From positions 301,726-365,725 of the forward strand of contig NZ_MLJO01000013.1 of assembly GCF_001956915.1 (NCBI RefSeq): 64,000 nt of DNA, read 5' to 3'. Shown here in pieces: positions 51,664 through 61,222 of this stretch. The position numbers and the translations under genes are program-made. How positions within the stretch are numbered: position 1 is the first letter of the stretch; every line of letters starts with the position of its first letter. This DNA comes from Intrasporangium flavum. Its GTDB lineage: Bacteria; Actinomycetota; Actinomycetes; Actinomycetales; Dermatophilaceae. The notes beneath the pieces were generated by a model. That model saw only the letters and a list, made by a program, of their open reading frames with translations. It did not search any database and was not told where the DNA came from.

Positions 51664-52578
51664 ATGACCACGACGACCACACCCACCCCGACGCCGTCCG
51701 GCCGCCCCCCGCGGTCCCGGGCCGAGCGCCGTGGCCCGGTCGGCCCCGCCGCCGCCAAGGCCCTGCGCGTCGCGAGCGCCCCGGCGCGCTCGCTCGACTC
51801 GCTCGGCGAGCAGATGCGCTTCTACGTCCGGTCGCTGGCGTGGAGCGGCCGCACGCTGCGCCGCTACAAGAAGGAGGTCGTGCGCCTCCTCGCCGAGGTC
51901 TCGCTCGGCACGGGCGCGCTGTCGGTCATCGGCGGCACGGTCGGCGTCATCGCCTTCCTCGCCTTCTTCACCGGCACGGAGGTCGGCCTGCAGGGCTACT
52001 CCTCGCTCGACCAGCTCGGCACCGGCGCGTTCACCGGCTTCTTCTCCGCCTACCTCAACACCCGCGAGATCGCCCCGCTCGTCGCGGGCCTGGCGCTCGC
52101 GGCGACCGTCGGGTGCGGCTTCACCGCCCAGCTCGGCGCGATGCGGATCTCCGAGGAGGTCGACGCCCTCGAGGTCATGGGCATCCCGTCGCTGCCCTTC
52201 CTCGTCACCACGCGGATGATCGCCGGGTTCGTGGCCGTCGTGCCGCTCTACGTGCTCGGGCTGCTCAGCTCCTACGCCGCCACCCGGTTCATCTCGACGT
52301 CCTACTTCGGGCAGAGCGAGGGCACCTACGACCACTACTTCCACCTGTTCCTGCCACCGGGCGACGTCTTCTGGTCCTTCGGCAAGGTCATGGTGTTCGC
52401 CGTCGTCATCATCCTCATCCACTGCTACTACGGCTACACGGCCTCCGGCGGCCCGGCCGGCGTCGGCGTCGCCGTCGGCAAGGCGGTGCGCACCTCGATC
52501 GTCGCCATCAACATCGTCGACTTCTTCCTGTCCCTCGCCATCTGGGGCGCGACGACGAGCGTGAGGATCGCCGGATGA
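51664..52578 (+). CDS. yrbEB: Mce-system permease, MlaE/YrbE family (B subunit)
   Basis: 304 residues from ATG 51664. A ~60-residue Thr/Pro/Arg-rich N-terminus precedes the permease core: LGTGAFTGFFSAYLNTREIA, PLVAGLALAATVGCGFTAQL, RISEEVDALEVMGIPSLPFL and VIILIHCYYGYTASGGPAGV. The EEVDALEVMG coupling loop mirrors that of the A subunit. Its stop overlaps the mceA start (ATGA), so the two are translationally coupled. Confidence 0.92.
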   Translation: MTTTTTPTPTPSGRPPRSRAERRGPVGPAAAKALRVASAPARSLDSLGEQMRFYVRSLAWSGRTLRRYKKEVVRLLAEVSLGTGALSVIGGTVGVIAFLAFFTGTEVGLQGYSSLDQLGTGAFTGFFSAYLNTREIAPLVAGLALAATVGCGFTAQLGAMRISEEVDALEVMGIPSLPFLVTTRMIAGFVAVVPLYVLGLLSSYAATRFISTSYFGQSEGTYDHYFHLFLPPGDVFWSFGKVMVFAVVIILIHCYYGYTASGGPAGVGVAVGKAVRTSIVAINIVDFFLSLAIWGATTSVRIAG

Positions 52579-53942
52579 GCGCCACCGCGCCCGAGCGCGT
52601 CACCGACGTCAGCACCGACTCGACGCCCGGCCCGCTCACCCAGCACACGCGAAAGCGGCTGGGGCAGAAGGCCTACGGGCTCGTCTTCCTCCTCGTCGTG
52701 GCGCTGCTCGTCGCGCTGTCGGTCGCCACGTTCCAGAAGCGGTTCACCCCGGTCGTCATGGTGACCCTCGAGACCAACCGGCTCGGCAGCCAGCTGCAGG
52801 AGAGCAGCGACGTCAAGCTGCGCGGCATGCTCGTCGGCGAGGTCCGCAGCGTGTCGGCCACCCCCGATGGCGCGCGCCTCGAGCTGGCCCTGCAGCCCGA
52901 CCAGGTCGACAAGATCCCGGAGAACGTCAACGCCCGCCTCCTGCAGAAGACCCTCTTCGGCGAGCGCTACGTCGACCTCGTCACGGTGGCCGCGCCGAGC
53001 GCGAAGCACCTGCAGGCGGGCGACGTCATCACCCAGGACCGCAGCACCGTCGGCATCGAGCTCGAGAGCGTGCTCGACGACCTCTACCCGCTGCTGCGCA
53101 CCGTCCAGCCGGCCAAGCTCGCCACCACCCTCAACGCGCTGTCGACCACCCTCGACGGCCGCGGCGAGCGCATCGGCAACAACCTGCAGATGCTCGACCG
53201 CTACCTCAAGGCGATCAACCCGCAGATGCCGGTCATCCAGGACGACGTCAGCCTGCTCGCCGACGTCAGCAACCTCTACGCCGACGTCAGCCCCGACCTC
53301 TTCCGGCTCACCGAGTCGCTGCGGGTCACCAACCGCACGATCGTCGAGAAGGACCAGCAGCTGGCGGCGTTCCTCGTCGGCACGGCCGGGTTCGCCAACA
53401 CGACGGCGGGCTTCCTGCGCGACAACGGCGACCGGATCATCCAGGTCGGACGCGTGTCCCGCCCGACGCTGCAGCTGCTGTCCGAGTACTCGCCGATCTA
53501 CCCCTGCATGGCCTCGGGGCTCGTCAACTGGCTCCCGCGCGTCAACCAGGCCTTCTCCGGCGGCGTCTTCCACATCACCCTCGAGGTCGTGCCCCCGCGC
53601 GACGCCTACAAGCCGGGGGAGGAGCCACGGTGGCAGGAGCAGCGCGGCCCGAACTGCTTCGGCCTGCCGAGCCCGACCGGCTCCCAGTCGAACCCGTTCA
53701 AGGGGCACCACTTCGACGACGGATCGCAGCCCGCGGGCAGCGGCACCCCGTTCAGCGCGATCCCGCAGGCGCTGCTCGGCGGTGCCGGCGCGTCCGACTC
53801 GGGGTCGGCGGGCACCCTCGACGAGCAACGCCTCGTCGCAGCGCTGCTCGCCCGTGACGACTCCGCCGGCGCGAGCCCGAGCGGCATCCAGACGTTGCTC
53901 GCGGGACCGCTCATGCGCGGAACGGTGGTGAGCACCCGATGA
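52575..53942 (+). CDS. mceA: Mce protein A (MCE/MlaD domain)
   Basis: 455 residues. A cytosolic N-terminus and one membrane span (KAYGLVFLLVVALLVALSVA) precede the MlaD domain: FTPVVMVTLETNRLGSQLQE, SSDVKLRGMLVGEVRSVSAT and LFGERYVDLV. A long helical region follows (the needle forming the lipid tunnel), containing STTLDGRGERIGNNLQMLDR. The conserved C-terminal part has YSPIYPCMASGLVNWLPRVN with a Cys. The tail is Gly/Ser-rich. First of six Mce subunits; ATGA overlaps join it to yrbEB and mceB. Confidence 0.92.
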   Translation: MSATAPERVTDVSTDSTPGPLTQHTRKRLGQKAYGLVFLLVVALLVALSVATFQKRFTPVVMVTLETNRLGSQLQESSDVKLRGMLVGEVRSVSATPDGARLELALQPDQVDKIPENVNARLLQKTLFGERYVDLVTVAAPSAKHLQAGDVITQDRSTVGIELESVLDDLYPLLRTVQPAKLATTLNALSTTLDGRGERIGNNLQMLDRYLKAINPQMPVIQDDVSLLADVSNLYADVSPDLFRLTESLRVTNRTIVEKDQQLAAFLVGTAGFANTTAGFLRDNGDRIIQVGRVSRPTLQLLSEYSPIYPCMASGLVNWLPRVNQAFSGGVFHITLEVVPPRDAYKPGEEPRWQEQRGPNCFGLPSPTGSQSNPFKGHHFDDGSQPAGSGTPFSAIPQALLGGAGASDSGSAGTLDEQRLVAALLARDDSAGASPSGIQTLLAGPLMRGTVVSTR

Positions 53943-54970
53943 AGTGGAAGGGCTCGCTGTTCAAGCTCGTCGTCTTCGCGCTCGTGACGCTCGCCGCCAC
54001 CGGCGTGCTCGCGATGACCATCGCGAACATCCAGCTCGGCTCCAAGGCGACGTACACGGCCATGGTCACCGACGCCACCGGCGTCGTCGAGGGCCAGGAC
54101 GTCCGGATCGCCGGCGTCCGGGTCGGCGAGGTCTCGGGCGTCCGGGTCGCCAAGGCCCCGGGCACCGGCCAGGACGTCGCGCAGATCGACTTCACGGTGC
54201 TCAAGAGCTCGGTGCTGACCCAGGGCACCGAGGTCACCGTCAAGTACCGCAACCTCGTCGGCCAGCGCTACCTCGCGCTGACGCAGGGCACCGGCTCGCC
54301 GGCCCCGCTCGCCGACGGTGCGACCATCCCGCTCGCGCGCACCCACCCGGCCCTCGACCTCACGGTCCTGTTCAACGGCTTCAAGCCGCTCTTCGCAGCG
54401 CTGTCGCCCAAGGACGTCAACGAGCTGTCCGGGCTGCTCGTCGAGACCCTCCAGGGCGAGGGCGGCAACGTCAACGCGCTGCTGGCCAAGACCGCGAGCC
54501 TCACCTCGACCCTGGCCGACCGCGACGCCGTCATCGGCCGCACCATCGACAACCTCAACGCCGTCCTCGGCACGGTCGACGCCCACGACCAGCAGCTGCT
54601 CGACCTCATCGACCAGCTCCAGCGGTTCACCAGCGGCCTCGCCGCCGACCGCGAGACCATCGGGCGCACGCTGACCGGCATCAACGACCTCTCCGCCGAG
54701 ACGGCCGACCTGCTCGTCACGACGCGTCCGCTCATCAAGGACGACGTCGCGCAGCTGCGGACCCTGTCGACGACCCTCAACAAGCCGGCCAACGTCAAGC
54801 AGTTCGAGGACTTCATCTCCTCGGCGCCCCAGCGCATCGAGACGCTGACCCGCACGGCCACCTACGGCTCGTGGTTCAACTTCTACCTGTGCCGGTTCGA
54901 CACCAAGACCCCGATCCTGCCCGGCGTCACGCCCTCCTACGACGTCGCGGCCGCGAGGTGCCAGCCATGA
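53939..54970 (+). CDS. mceB: Mce protein B
   Basis: 343 residues with an N-terminal membrane span (LFKLVVFALVTLAATGVLAM), the MCE domain (YTAMVTDATGVVEGQDVRIA, VRVGEVSGVRVA, VKYRNLVGQRYLALTQG), then a coiled-coil-like helical stretch (LADRDAVIGRTIDNLNAVLG). It ends FYLCRFDTKTPILPGVTPSY with a Cys near the C-terminus. It is coupled to mceA and mceC by 4-nt overlaps. The GQRYLAL loop is the typical hydrophobic pore element of MCE domains. Confidence 0.92.
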   Translation: MKWKGSLFKLVVFALVTLAATGVLAMTIANIQLGSKATYTAMVTDATGVVEGQDVRIAGVRVGEVSGVRVAKAPGTGQDVAQIDFTVLKSSVLTQGTEVTVKYRNLVGQRYLALTQGTGSPAPLADGATIPLARTHPALDLTVLFNGFKPLFAALSPKDVNELSGLLVETLQGEGGNVNALLAKTASLTSTLADRDAVIGRTIDNLNAVLGTVDAHDQQLLDLIDQLQRFTSGLAADRETIGRTLTGINDLSAETADLLVTTRPLIKDDVAQLRTLSTTLNKPANVKQFEDFISSAPQRIETLTRTATYGSWFNFYLCRFDTKTPILPGVTPSYDVAAARCQP

Positions 54971-55995
54971 GATCGCGCAGTGTCCCCTTCCGCGAGCGCA
55001 ACCCGGTGCCGATCGGCATCGCCGGGCTCGTCGCCATCGCCCTGCTGCTCTACCTCGCCTTCAACGCCTCGAGCCTGCCCCTCATCGGCGGCGGCACCGG
55101 CTACAGCGCCGCCTTCACCGAGGCGGGCGGCATCCGGCCCGACGACGACGTCCGTCTCGCGGGCGTCAAGGTCGGCAAGGTCACGGGCGTCGACCTCGAG
55201 GGCTCGCACGTGCGCGTCGACTTCGTGGTGACCGACGACGCCGTCGAGCTCGGCTCGCTCACCGGCGCGTCGATCCGGATGAAGACGCTGCTGGGGGAGA
55301 AGTACGTCGCCCTCGACCCGAAGGGCAGCGGGCAGCTCGACGCCGGGGCGCAGATCCCGACGTCGCGCACCGTCAGCTCCTACGACGTCATCAACGCCTT
55401 CCAGGACCTCACGACGACGACCGAGCGCATCGACACCGACCAGCTCGCGAAGTCCCTCACCGTCATGGCCACCGAGTTCCGCGACAGCCCGAAGTACGTC
55501 CGCTCGACGCTCGATGGCCTCTCCCGCCTGTCGCGCACCGTCGCGAGCCGCGACGAGCAGCTGTCCGCGCTTCTCCAGCGGGCCAACCGCGTCACCGGGC
55601 TGCTCAAGAGCCGCAACGAGCAGGTCGGCACGCTGATCCGCGACGCCGACGCGCTCATGGTCGAGCTGGCCAAGCGCCGTGAGGAGATCCGCACGCTCTT
55701 CCGCAACACCTCGGCGCTGGCCCAGCAGCTCACCGGCCTCGCGCGCGACAACCGGGCCCAGCTCAAGCCGGCGCTCGACGAGCTCGACAGGACCCTCGCC
55801 CTGCTGCAGAAGCACGACGCCGACCTCCAGAAGACGATCAAGCTGATGGCCCCCTTCACCCGCGTGTACGCCAACACCCTCGGCACCGGCCGCTGGTTCG
55901 ACACGTGGGTCAGCAACCTCGTCGTGCCGGTCGGCACACCGGGACTGTCGCTGCCCGGCACGTCGCTGCCGCAGCTGCTCGGAGGTGGACGCTGA
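54967..55995 (+). CDS. mceC: Mce protein C
   Basis: 342 residues. The N-terminal PFRERNPVPIGIAGLVAIAL is the usual start of MceC proteins and contains the membrane span. The MCE domain has YSAAFTEAGGIRPDDDVRLA, GVKVGKVTGVDL and RMKTLLGEKYVALDPKGSG. A long helical stretch follows (SRLSRTVASRDEQLSALLQR, then NRVTGLLKSRNEQVGTLIRD) and ends TLGTGRWFDTWVSNLVVPVG. ATG at 54967 overlaps mceB by 4 nt; mceD starts on its last base. Confidence 0.92.
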   Translation: MRSRSVPFRERNPVPIGIAGLVAIALLLYLAFNASSLPLIGGGTGYSAAFTEAGGIRPDDDVRLAGVKVGKVTGVDLEGSHVRVDFVVTDDAVELGSLTGASIRMKTLLGEKYVALDPKGSGQLDAGAQIPTSRTVSSYDVINAFQDLTTTTERIDTDQLAKSLTVMATEFRDSPKYVRSTLDGLSRLSRTVASRDEQLSALLQRANRVTGLLKSRNEQVGTLIRDADALMVELAKRREEIRTLFRNTSALAQQLTGLARDNRAQLKPALDELDRTLALLQKHDADLQKTIKLMAPFTRVYANTLGTGRWFDTWVSNLVVPVGTPGLSLPGTSLPQLLGGGR

Positions 55996-57185
55996 TGGCC
56001 GGCACGCCTGCAGCCCGCTCGCGGTCGCTGCTCACGACGCTCGTCGTCGCCGTGGTCGTGGCCGCGCTCGCGGCCGGCGCGTACACCTTCTGGCCGCGCG
56101 CCGAGCAGACGAGCGTCAGCGCCGACTTCACCCGCGCCGTCGGGCTCTACCCGGGCTCGGACGTGCGCATCCTCGGCGTCCGCGTCGGGCAGGTCGACAC
56201 CGTCGTGCCCGAGGGCGACCACGTGCACGTCACGTTCAGCTACGACTCGAAGTACCGCGTGCCTGCCGACGCCAAGGCCGCCATCGTCGCGCCGTCGCTC
56301 GTGTCCGACCGGTACGTGCAGCTGCTGCCCGTGTTCACCTCCGGCCCGGCGCTCACGGCCGGTACGCGAATCCCTCTGCAGCGCACGGCGGTTCCGGTCG
56401 AGCTCGACCGCGTGTCGCAGAGCCTCGACGACCTCATGGTCGCCCTCGGCCCCGACGGCGCGAACAAGGACGGGGCGCTCTCGCAGCTGCTCCAGACGTC
56501 GGCCGCCAACCTCGACGGCAACGGGACGAAGATCAACGGCACGGTCCACGACCTCTCGACCGCGCTCTCGACGCTGTCCGGCAGCCGCGAGGACCTCTTC
56601 GGCACCGTGAAGAACCTCCAGTCCTTCACCTCGATGCTCGCGACGAACAACGACCAGGTGCGCCGCCTCAACAGCGACCTCGCCACGGTGGCGGTGCAGC
56701 TGTCGGCCGAGCGCGACGACCTGAAGTCGGCGCTTAAGAACCTCGGGGTCGCCGTCGACGAGGTGCAGTCCTTCGTCCGCGACAACCGCGCCGTCGTCAA
56801 GACCGACCTCGACCGTGCCGTCACGGTCACCGGCTCGCTCGTCAAGCAGCGCGACGCCCTGGCCCAGGTGCTCGAGAACGCCCCGACGGCGCTGTCGAAC
56901 CTCCAGAACGCCTACCACCCGCAGACCGGGACGCTCGACACCCGCAACAACGCCAAGGGCCTCGACGACCCGCTGCTGCTCGTCTGCTCGATCCTCACGG
57001 GACCGACGAAGACCGGCAACACCAAGCTGTGCGACACGCTGCGCCAGGCGCTGCTGCTCAAGCTTCCGCAGCTGCCGAGCCTGCCGAGCGGCACCCTGCT
57101 GCGCGGCACGCCGCAGCCGGGCGGGCTCGTCGACCTCCGAGGTGCCGACCCGACCCTCGGCGGCCTGCTGGGAGGTGGCAGCTGA
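55995..57185 (+). CDS. mceD: Mce protein D
   Basis: 396 residues. A membrane span (SLLTTLVVAVVVAALAAGAY) is followed by the MCE domain with FTRAVGLYPGSDVRILGVRV, GQVDTVVPEGDHVHVTFSYD and VAPSLVSDRYVQLLPVFTSG. The helical part contains NLQSFTSMLATNNDQVRRLN. A Cys-containing end reads DDPLLLVCSILTGPTKTGN. It is joined to mceC and mceE by single-base TGATG overlaps. Subunit letter is by order in the operon. Confidence 0.92.
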   Translation: MAGTPAARSRSLLTTLVVAVVVAALAAGAYTFWPRAEQTSVSADFTRAVGLYPGSDVRILGVRVGQVDTVVPEGDHVHVTFSYDSKYRVPADAKAAIVAPSLVSDRYVQLLPVFTSGPALTAGTRIPLQRTAVPVELDRVSQSLDDLMVALGPDGANKDGALSQLLQTSAANLDGNGTKINGTVHDLSTALSTLSGSREDLFGTVKNLQSFTSMLATNNDQVRRLNSDLATVAVQLSAERDDLKSALKNLGVAVDEVQSFVRDNRAVVKTDLDRAVTVTGSLVKQRDALAQVLENAPTALSNLQNAYHPQTGTLDTRNNAKGLDDPLLLVCSILTGPTKTGNTKLCDTLRQALLLKLPQLPSLPSGTLLRGTPQPGGLVDLRGADPTLGGLLGGGS

Positions 57186-58417
57186 TGTCCCCGCTGATGT
57201 CGCAGGAGAGCCCGATGCGTCCCGTCCGCACCGTCCTCAAGGCCACCGCCACCGCGGTCGTCGCGTGCCTCGCCGTGGGCGGCTGCAACGCCTACGACCT
57301 GCCGCTGCCCGGCGGCGCCGGTGGGGGAGCGGACGGCTACACCGTCACCGCCGAGTTCTCCGACGTGCTCGACCTCGTCCCGCAGTCCTCGGTCAAGGTC
57401 AACCAGGTCACCGTCGGCACGGTCGAGGACATCACCGTCAACGGCTGGACCGCGACGGTGCGGATGCGCCTGCCCCGGTCGGTGGTCCTGCCCGACAACG
57501 CCACCGCCGAGCTCAAGCAGACCTCGTTGCTCGGCGAGAAGTACGTGGCGCTCGCGCCGCCCACCGGCGTCGCGCCCGAGGGCCGGCTGTCCGACGGCGA
57601 CCGCATCCCACTGTCGCGCACGACCCGCAACCCCGAGGTCGAGGAGGTGCTCGGCGCGCTGTCCCTGCTGCTCAACGGCGGTGGCGTGGCCCAGCTCAAG
57701 ACGATCGAGGCCGAGCTCAACAACGCCCTGCGTGGTCGCACCGCCGACGTGCGCGACGTCATCGGCCAGCTCGACACGTTCGTCGGCGGCCTCGACGCGC
57801 AGAAGTCCGAGATCGTGCGGGCGCTCGACGGCATCGACCGGCTCAGCAAGACCCTCGCCGACCACCGCGACGACATCGGCAAGGCGCTCGAGGAGCTGCC
57901 CAAGGGCCTGAAGATCCTCGCCGACCAGCGCCGGCAGCTGACCGCGATGCTCACCGCGCTCGACCGGCTCGGTGCCGTCGGCACCCGCGTCATCAAGGGC
58001 TCCAAGGCCGACCTCGAGGCCAACCTGCGCGCGATCAGCCCGATCCTGCGCCAGCTGAACAAGGCGGGCGACGACCTGCCCAAGAGCTTCCAGCTGCTGC
58101 TGACCTACCCGTTCCCGAACAACGCGCAGTCGACGATCAGGGGCGACTTCACCAACCTCTGGATCACCCTCGACGCGAACGTCGGCACCATCGCCGACAA
58201 CCTCGGCATCGGCAAGCTGCCCTCGGGCGGCCTGCCGTCGCTGCCGAGCGTGCCGCTCCCGTCGCTGCCCTCCGTCCCCTCGGTTCCCGTGCCGACCGTC
58301 CCCGGCGTGCCGTTGCCGACGACCCTGCCGGGCCTGCCGCTCGGCCAGTCGGCCTCGGGTTCGGGCTCCGACGGCTCGGCCTGGTCCTCGCTCTTCCCCA
58401 CGGGAGGCTCCCGGTGA
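57185..58417 (+). CDS. mceE: Mce protein E, lipoprotein (LprK-like)
   Basis: 410 residues from ATG 57185 (ATG 57215, MRPVRTVLKA, is an alternative). The signal TATAVVACLAVGGC ends in lipobox AVGGC, so unlike its neighbours it is lipid-anchored, as is usual for the fifth Mce subunit. The MCE domain has YTVTAEFSDVLDLVPQSSVK, VNQVTVGTVEDITVNGWTAT and AELKQTSLLGEKYVALAPPT. A helical stretch and a Pro/Leu/Ser-rich tail (LPSLPSVPLPSLPSVPSVPV) follow. GTG of mceF overlaps its stop by 4 nt. Confidence 0.92.
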   Translation: MSPLMSQESPMRPVRTVLKATATAVVACLAVGGCNAYDLPLPGGAGGGADGYTVTAEFSDVLDLVPQSSVKVNQVTVGTVEDITVNGWTATVRMRLPRSVVLPDNATAELKQTSLLGEKYVALAPPTGVAPEGRLSDGDRIPLSRTTRNPEVEEVLGALSLLLNGGGVAQLKTIEAELNNALRGRTADVRDVIGQLDTFVGGLDAQKSEIVRALDGIDRLSKTLADHRDDIGKALEELPKGLKILADQRRQLTAMLTALDRLGAVGTRVIKGSKADLEANLRAISPILRQLNKAGDDLPKSFQLLLTYPFPNNAQSTIRGDFTNLWITLDANVGTIADNLGIGKLPSGGLPSLPSVPLPSLPSVPSVPVPTVPGVPLPTTLPGLPLGQSASGSGSDGSAWSSLFPTGGSR

Positions 58418-59733
58418 TCACCCGTACCGTCCGCATCCAGCTGGCCGTCTTCGCCCTGCTGTCGGTCGTCCTCGTGGCCGTGCTCTCGGCCAACTACGTC
58501 GGCCTCACCGACAAGATCATCGGCGGCAGCTACGTCGTGTCGGCCGACCTCGCGGAGTCCGGCGGCATCTTCGTCGGCGCCGAGGTCACCTACCGGGGTG
58601 TCACCGTCGGACGCGTCGAGGCAATGCACCTGTCCGGCAACGGAGTCCGCGTCGACGCGAGGCTCGACCGCGGCACCGAGGTGCCCAAGGACACCAAGGC
58701 CGTCGTCGAGAACCGCTCCGCGGTCGGCGAGCAGTACCTCGACCTCCAGCCACGCACCGACCGGGCTCCCTACCTCGCCGCAGGCGACGTCGTGCCCCGC
58801 GACGACACCGCCTTCCCCATCCGCATCGACCAGCTGCTCCGGCACGTCGACCGCACCGTGGCCTCCGTGCCGCGCGACGCCCTCGTCACGACGGTCGACG
58901 AGCTGGGCAACGCCTTCGCGAACGGTGGCTCCGACCTGCAGCGCCTCGTCGACTCCGGTGACGCGCTCACCACCGCCGCCACCCAGGCGCTGCCCGAGAC
59001 GACGCGGCTCATCGACGACGGCCGCATCGTCATGACGACGCAGAAGAAGAGCGGCGACGACATCCGCACGAGCCTCGCGGGGTTCGCCGACGTCGCCGAC
59101 GCCCTGAAGCAGGCCGACCCCGACCTGCGCCTCGTCCTCGACCGCGGCGCCGTCGCCGTCAAGCAGCTCGACGGGCTCATCGCCGAGAACAAGCAGAGCC
59201 TCGCCGCGCTCCTCGCCAACTTCATCACCATCGGCAACGTCACGACCGCCCGCCTCGACGGCATCGAGCAGATGCTCGTCACCTACCCCGACGTCGTCAC
59301 CGGCGGCTTCACCGTCATCCCGGGCGACGGCACGGCCCACTTCGGGCTCGTCCTCAACGTCGATGACCCCAAGGCGTGCGAGGCCGGCTACGGCGGCACG
59401 AAGAAGGTCGAGCCGCACCGCACCCAGAACCTGCCCCCGACGAACTTCGACGCGCACTGCGCCGCGGCCCGCGGCTCGGGCGTCAACGTCCGCGGTGCCC
59501 AGAACGAGCCGAAGCCGCGCCCCGGCGCCCAGGGCGGCGCCAGCTACCCGATGGCCTTCGGCTCGACGCCGGTCGCCCTCGGCAACCCGGCCGTGACCTC
59601 CGACAGCCCCGCCTCGTTGTCAGTCCAGGCACCGGTCGCCCCGACCGGTGGACCCGGTTCGGCAGCGAACCCGACCAGCACCACCGACAACGGTCCGAGC
59701 TGGCTCTGGATGATGCAGGAGGCGCTCCGCTAG
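58414..59733 (+). CDS. mceF: Mce protein F
   Basis: 439 residues from GTG 58414 (GTGA overlap). One membrane span (RIQLAVFALLSVVLVAVLSA), then YVVSADLAESGGIFVGAEVT, YRGVTVGRVEAMHLSGNGVR and VENRSAVGEQYLDLQPRTDR of the MCE domain. A helical stretch ends at LVTYPDVVTGGFTVIPGDGT. The C-terminal ~90 residues are Pro/Ala/Gly-rich with two conserved Cys (CEAGYGG, AHCAAARG). It is the last of the six core subunits. An intergenic gap of 55 nt leads to the associated proteins. Confidence 0.92.
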   Translation: MITRTVRIQLAVFALLSVVLVAVLSANYVGLTDKIIGGSYVVSADLAESGGIFVGAEVTYRGVTVGRVEAMHLSGNGVRVDARLDRGTEVPKDTKAVVENRSAVGEQYLDLQPRTDRAPYLAAGDVVPRDDTAFPIRIDQLLRHVDRTVASVPRDALVTTVDELGNAFANGGSDLQRLVDSGDALTTAATQALPETTRLIDDGRIVMTTQKKSGDDIRTSLAGFADVADALKQADPDLRLVLDRGAVAVKQLDGLIAENKQSLAALLANFITIGNVTTARLDGIEQMLVTYPDVVTGGFTVIPGDGTAHFGLVLNVDDPKACEAGYGGTKKVEPHRTQNLPPTNFDAHCAAARGSGVNVRGAQNEPKPRPGAQGGASYPMAFGSTPVALGNPAVTSDSPASLSVQAPVAPTGGPGSAANPTSTTDNGPSWLWMMQEALR

Positions 59734-59788
59734 GCGCCGCCCCGCACCACCCGGGACCACGGGCCGGTGACGGAAGGACACCCCTCGA

Positions 59789-60463
59789 ATGACCACGGTC
59801 ACCCACAACCCACCCGGCCGGCGCGACGCCTCCCCGGACGCCCCGCGTGACGCCGACCGCGTCCACGCCGCGGACGCCTCGGAGCCTGCAGACGCCCTCG
59901 AACCGTACGCAGACCTCGAGGCCCGCGACGCCGAGGAGCCGGCGGACGAGCGGCTCGAGGTCCGACGACCCCGCACCTGGCGGCCCACCCCGCGCGTCCT
60001 CTGGGCGCTCGCGGCGGTGCTCGCGCTCGCGGCCGTAGCGGTCGCAGGCACGCTCGGACGCGCCGCGTGGCAGGCCCGACAGGCCGACGAGTCGCGCTCG
60101 GCCGCCCTCGCCGCCGGCCGGCAGATCGCCGTCAACTTCGTGACGATGCGGGCCTCGACCTTCGACGCCGACACCAAGCGCGTCCTCGACGAGGCCACCG
60201 GCCAGTTCCGCACCGAGTACGCCTCGACGCTGGCCCAGCTCAAGCCCGTCGTCACCGCGAACCGCACGGTCTCGACCGTCGAGCGCGCCGAGGCCTCGCT
60301 CGTCTCCTCCGACGACGACTCGGCCCGCGTCATCGTCGGGGTCGTCGCCCCGACGACCAACAGCTCGACGAGCACCCCGGAGAAGAAGACCTACCGCCTG
60401 CGCCTCGACCTCGTGCGCGTCGGCGACGCCTGGAAGGTGAACGCCCTTGACTTCGTCAGCTGA
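59789..60463 (+). CDS. Mce-associated membrane protein
   Basis: 224 residues. An acidic, disordered ~70-residue cytosolic part, one membrane span (VLWALAAVLALAAVAVAGTL) and an extracytosolic domain: AGRQIAVNFVTMRASTFDAD, KRVLDEATGQFRTEYASTLA, and KKTYRLRLDLVRVGDAWKVN. This is the standard layout of Mce-associated (Mam-like) proteins, which in mycobacteria stabilise Mce complexes. It is followed by a homologous gene overlapping by 17 nt. Confidence 0.85.
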   Translation: MTTVTHNPPGRRDASPDAPRDADRVHAADASEPADALEPYADLEARDAEEPADERLEVRRPRTWRPTPRVLWALAAVLALAAVAVAGTLGRAAWQARQADESRSAALAAGRQIAVNFVTMRASTFDADTKRVLDEATGQFRTEYASTLAQLKPVVTANRTVSTVERAEASLVSSDDDSARVIVGVVAPTTNSSTSTPEKKTYRLRLDLVRVGDAWKVNALDFVS

Positions 60464-61214
60464 CACCCGCCGGACGCCGCAGCCCGCCGCGTCGCCCAAG
60501 GCTCCGGCTCGCCGACGCGTCGCCGGCTCGCGGCGCCGCGAGCCCGCGGGCACCGGCCGCTCGGACGCGCTGCGCACTGTCACCGCGCCGGCCCCCGACG
60601 ACGCGCGCCCCTCTGCGCCGGCGGACACCCGCCCCGTCACGCCGACCACGCCCCGCGACGACGCCCCGGCGGCCGTCCCGGTGGAGGACGCCGCGGACGC
60701 GTCGACGATCGACGAGCAGACCACCGGTCGGCGGCGCCTCTGGCCCGCCGCCACCGCGGCCGTGCTCGCGCTCGCGCTGCTCGCGACGACGCTCGTCCTC
60801 TCGCTGCGCCCGAACGTCTCCGATGCCGAGCGCGGCGCGGCCGTCGGCTCGGCCCGCACGACGCTCGAGAGCCTCCTCAGCTACACCGGCACCACCTTCG
60901 ACCAGCACGTGGCCCAGGTGACGCCGCAGCTCGCCTCGCCCTTCCGCGAGCAGTTCGCGAAGGTCGCCACGGCCGACATCAAGCCGATGGCGGTCAAGAA
61001 CGGCGCGACCGTCCAGGCCAAGGTCTACGACGCCGGTGTCATGGACACGTCCGGCGACGGCGGCGAGGGCACCACGGTGCGCGTCATGGCCTTCGTCAAC
61101 CAGGCGACGACGACGAAGGCGAGCACGACCCCCGCGATCGACCAGAACCGGGTCATCGCGACGATGCGGAAGGTGGGGGAACGCTGGCTCGTCAGCGACC
61201 TGTCCGCATTCTGA
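60447..61214 (+). CDS. Mce-associated membrane protein, second copy
   Basis: 255 residues from a predicted TTG at 60447 inside the end of the preceding gene. The layout matches its neighbour: a basic then Pro/Ala-rich cytosolic part, one span (LWPAATAAVLALALLATTLV), then ARTTLESLLSYTGTTFDQHV, VTPQLASPFREQFAKVATAD and VRVMAFVNQATTTKASTTPA, ending RKVGERWLVSDLSAF. The TTG is supported by AAGG 9 nt upstream but not proven; a GTG start within the frame (VTAPAPDD region) would lose part of the tail. It ends the mce operon. Confidence 0.8.
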   Translation: MTSSADTRRTPQPAASPKAPARRRVAGSRRREPAGTGRSDALRTVTAPAPDDARPSAPADTRPVTPTTPRDDAPAAVPVEDAADASTIDEQTTGRRRLWPAATAAVLALALLATTLVLSLRPNVSDAERGAAVGSARTTLESLLSYTGTTFDQHVAQVTPQLASPFREQFAKVATADIKPMAVKNGATVQAKVYDAGVMDTSGDGGEGTTVRVMAFVNQATTTKASTTPAIDQNRVIATMRKVGERWLVSDLSAF

Positions 61215-61222
61215 AGGGGGCT

